From Alkalibacterium olivapovliticus (GTDB taxonomy: Bacteria > Bacillota > Bacilli > Lactobacillales > Carnobacteriaceae_A): DNA of 64,000 bases. The stretch is taken from contig NZ_PVTO01000001.1 of the NCBI RefSeq assembly GCF_003003275.1, positions 162,050 to 226,049 of the forward strand. The letters are read 5' to 3'. Numbering within the stretch: the stretch's first letter is position 1; every line of letters starts with the position of its first letter. The notes below the pieces were generated by a model. That model saw only the letters and a program-made list of their open reading frames with translations. It searched no databases and was not told the origin of the DNA. The position numbers and the translations under genes are program-made. Positions 62,869-64,000 of this stretch are shown here, piece by piece.

Positions 62869-62897
62869 AATATATCAAGTACCGAATGATCTGTCAA
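62869..62897 (-). promoter_or_regulatory. Promoter of the mutS2-like transcript
   Basis: TTGACA, 17 bp, TATATT on the minus strand. The predicted start is near 62862, leaving an untranslated leader of about 255 nt. Confidence 0.8.
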
Positions 62898-62926
62898 CTG
62901 CTTCTAAGCTTGAAGATTATTGTTTC

Positions 62927-63469
62927 TCAGTCCCTCTCAAAATCCCCCTGATCAAAGTAAGGCTGGAGATAATCTACAAGTTCATCGTACAAGGCAGGAA
63001 ATGCATTCGATCCAGATTTTTCGACGGTCGCTCTGTCATCAAATTCCAGTCTCATTTCCCACTGCGTGCCGTCCAGTATATTCGGGTCGTGATAAGTTTC
63101 ATTCCAGTATAAGACGAATAAGTCATAGAAAAGCATCGTTTTGATATCCTGCCATTCACTCAGCATGATCCGGAACCTCACGTCTACCCTGTCCTCCGTG
63201 TTGCCGTAAGGAGAGCTGACGATCAGATCAGCATACCCGTCCCTTTCTTCCACTTTTATAAACTGGGAGCCGCCAAAAAATCCGCCTTGAGAAAAGTAAA
63301 AGGTGTCGCAGTGTTTTTCAGGCGCGAGTGTTGAATCGCTTACGTTCACGCCAAATGTTTCAGAACAGTTCAGACAGATATATTTCTCTGAGTATGATTT
63401 TGTATTTTCGTTAGTCGCTTGTTCTTCTACTGCTGCTTGACCACAGTATGGACAGCGCTTGTCCGTCAT
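62927..63469 (-). CDS. Zinc-ribbon protein of unknown function
   Basis: 180 aa, start MTDKRCPYCG after GAAGGAGTGGTCTTT. Two CxxC knuckles (CPYCG near 5-9 and CLNCSE near 34-39) form a zinc ribbon. A ~130-aa mixed domain follows (DRVDVRFRIMLSEWQDIKTM, YDELVDYLQPYFDQGDF). No catalytic motif recognised. Ends close to the mutS2-like promoter and is probably a separate transcript. Confidence 0.75.
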   Translation of the reverse strand: MTDKRCPYCGQAAVEEQATNENTKSYSEKYICLNCSETFGVNVSDSTLAPEKHCDTFYFSQGGFFGGSQFIKVEERDGYADLIVSSPYGNTEDRVDVRFRIMLSEWQDIKTMLFYDLFVLYWNETYHDPNILDGTQWEMRLEFDDRATVEKSGSNAFPALYDELVDYLQPYFDQGDFERD

Positions 63470-63540
63470 AAAGACCACTCCTTCTTGGTAATCCTGTTAG
63501 ATCTATTATATTACTTTGATTAGTAGGTTAGACTGTCGAT

Positions 63541-63930
63541 TTGACTAGTCTCTAAGTCATAGCGGCGCATGTCCATTGAGCCATCGTCAATCTCCCTATC
63601 GTATCGGATGCGTGAACCTGCTCTGGTTGCGTTCCGGTATGATCTGTGACAAATACCCAACTGGTCGGATGTTAAAAGTTATCTTGTCCCAGTGTGTAAA
63701 CCAGCGCATCATCCGTTGGTGTTTAGAGTGCTATCAGACTGGATAAGAAGGCCTCAGTATAGTCTGATAATGCTGTCACTCGGCATAATATACCGGTATT
63801 TATTACTGAATAGTATACCAGACAACCCGCTTACTTTAAAGGCTGTGACGGTCAATGTCGGTCTACCAAAAAAAGCCTACCCAATAGTACGGCAAGCTTG
63901 ATTATTGAATCTCTACCTATAAACTAGACA
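63541..63930 (-). other. Gene-free interval, possible decayed coding sequence
   Basis: No intact gene. On the minus strand about 50 codons from 63696 to 63529 read through without a stop (LLTSDQLGICHRSY ... RRYDLETSQIDSLTY), but there is no start. A second frame with two stops overlaps it. This may be a degraded gene or chance. Confidence 0.25.
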
Positions 63931-63959
63931 CATTAAAAAAACAATATTATGCAGTCCAT

Positions 63960-63996
63960 AGAAGGTGATCCCGATAAGCTACTGGGGTCATCTTCT
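63960..63996. terminator. Hairpin at right edge
   Basis: AGAAGGTGATCCC and GGGGTCATCTTCT pair with two wobbles. Weak T tract; probably the terminator of a gene beyond or just inside the edge. Confidence 0.45.
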
Positions 63997-64000
63997 TTAA

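Noticed and set aside
1..64000. tRNA, rRNA, 4.5S RNA or tmRNA genes
   Set aside because: None of the characteristic conserved segments was found on reading the intergenic regions.

Overview
The window looks like a chromosomal segment of a low-GC Gram-positive coccus or rod of the order Lactobacillales. Carnobacteriaceae (Alkalibacterium/Marinilactibacillus-like) is my best guess, but that is inference from gene content and not a database match. The support is the Firmicutes block rnc-smc-HAD-ftsY-ylxM-ffh and rpsP-khpA-rimM-trmD-rplS, strong AGGAGG ribosome sites, occasional GTG/TTG starts, and a compact type II-A CRISPR-Cas9 system related to that of Staphylococcus aureus. No tRNA, rRNA, prophage or intact insertion sequence was seen.

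Layout. Positions 1-10.5 kb hold housekeeping and stress genes: a partial M16C peptidase, a SatD/membrane-protein pair, a short-chain dehydrogenase whose catalytic lysine is replaced, an OsmC protein, an RsgA-type ribosome GTPase behind what looks like a leader-peptide attenuator, an M42 aminopeptidase, a GNAT protein and a lipoprotein. Positions 10.6-22.2 kb are the conserved translation, secretion and chromosome-segregation block on the minus strand. Positions 22.5-27.6 kb carry an intracellular beta-helix protein under a palindromic operator, a second dehydrogenase, a SixA-CHAD fusion and small genes.

From about 27.7 to 60.5 kb lies a defence island. In order it holds: (i) a two-gene unit on the minus strand, a GmrSD-like DUF262/DUF1524 nuclease and an unrecognised 790-aa protein with a glycine-zipper membrane segment; (ii) a complete type II-A CRISPR locus, cas9-tracrRNA-cas1-cas2-csn2 and an array of 85 repeats and 84 spacers, whose promoter -10 box contains the csn2 stop codon; (iii) a GNAT toxin-antitoxin pair, a SEC-C protein with a small partner, and a MazEF pair; (iv) a BREX type 1 operon brxA-brxB-brxC-pglX-pglZ that lacks brxL and ends instead in a 65-aa unknown ORF, with a 21-codon ORF and a terminator ahead of brxA; (v) a class II Fic protein. 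The island ends at a 36-codon remnant of a second copy of the beta-helix gene found intact on its left, so an ancestral duplicated locus may mark the insertion site.

Positions 60.7-64 kb return to ordinary genes: a MutS2-like protein without an Smr domain, preceded by a leader of about 255 nt with competing hairpins, and a zinc-ribbon protein. The most novel-looking items are the two ribosome-related attenuators (rsgA and mutS2-like), the 790-aa/GmrSD pair, the brxL-less BREX operon with its small ORFs, and the compressed csn2/array promoter.
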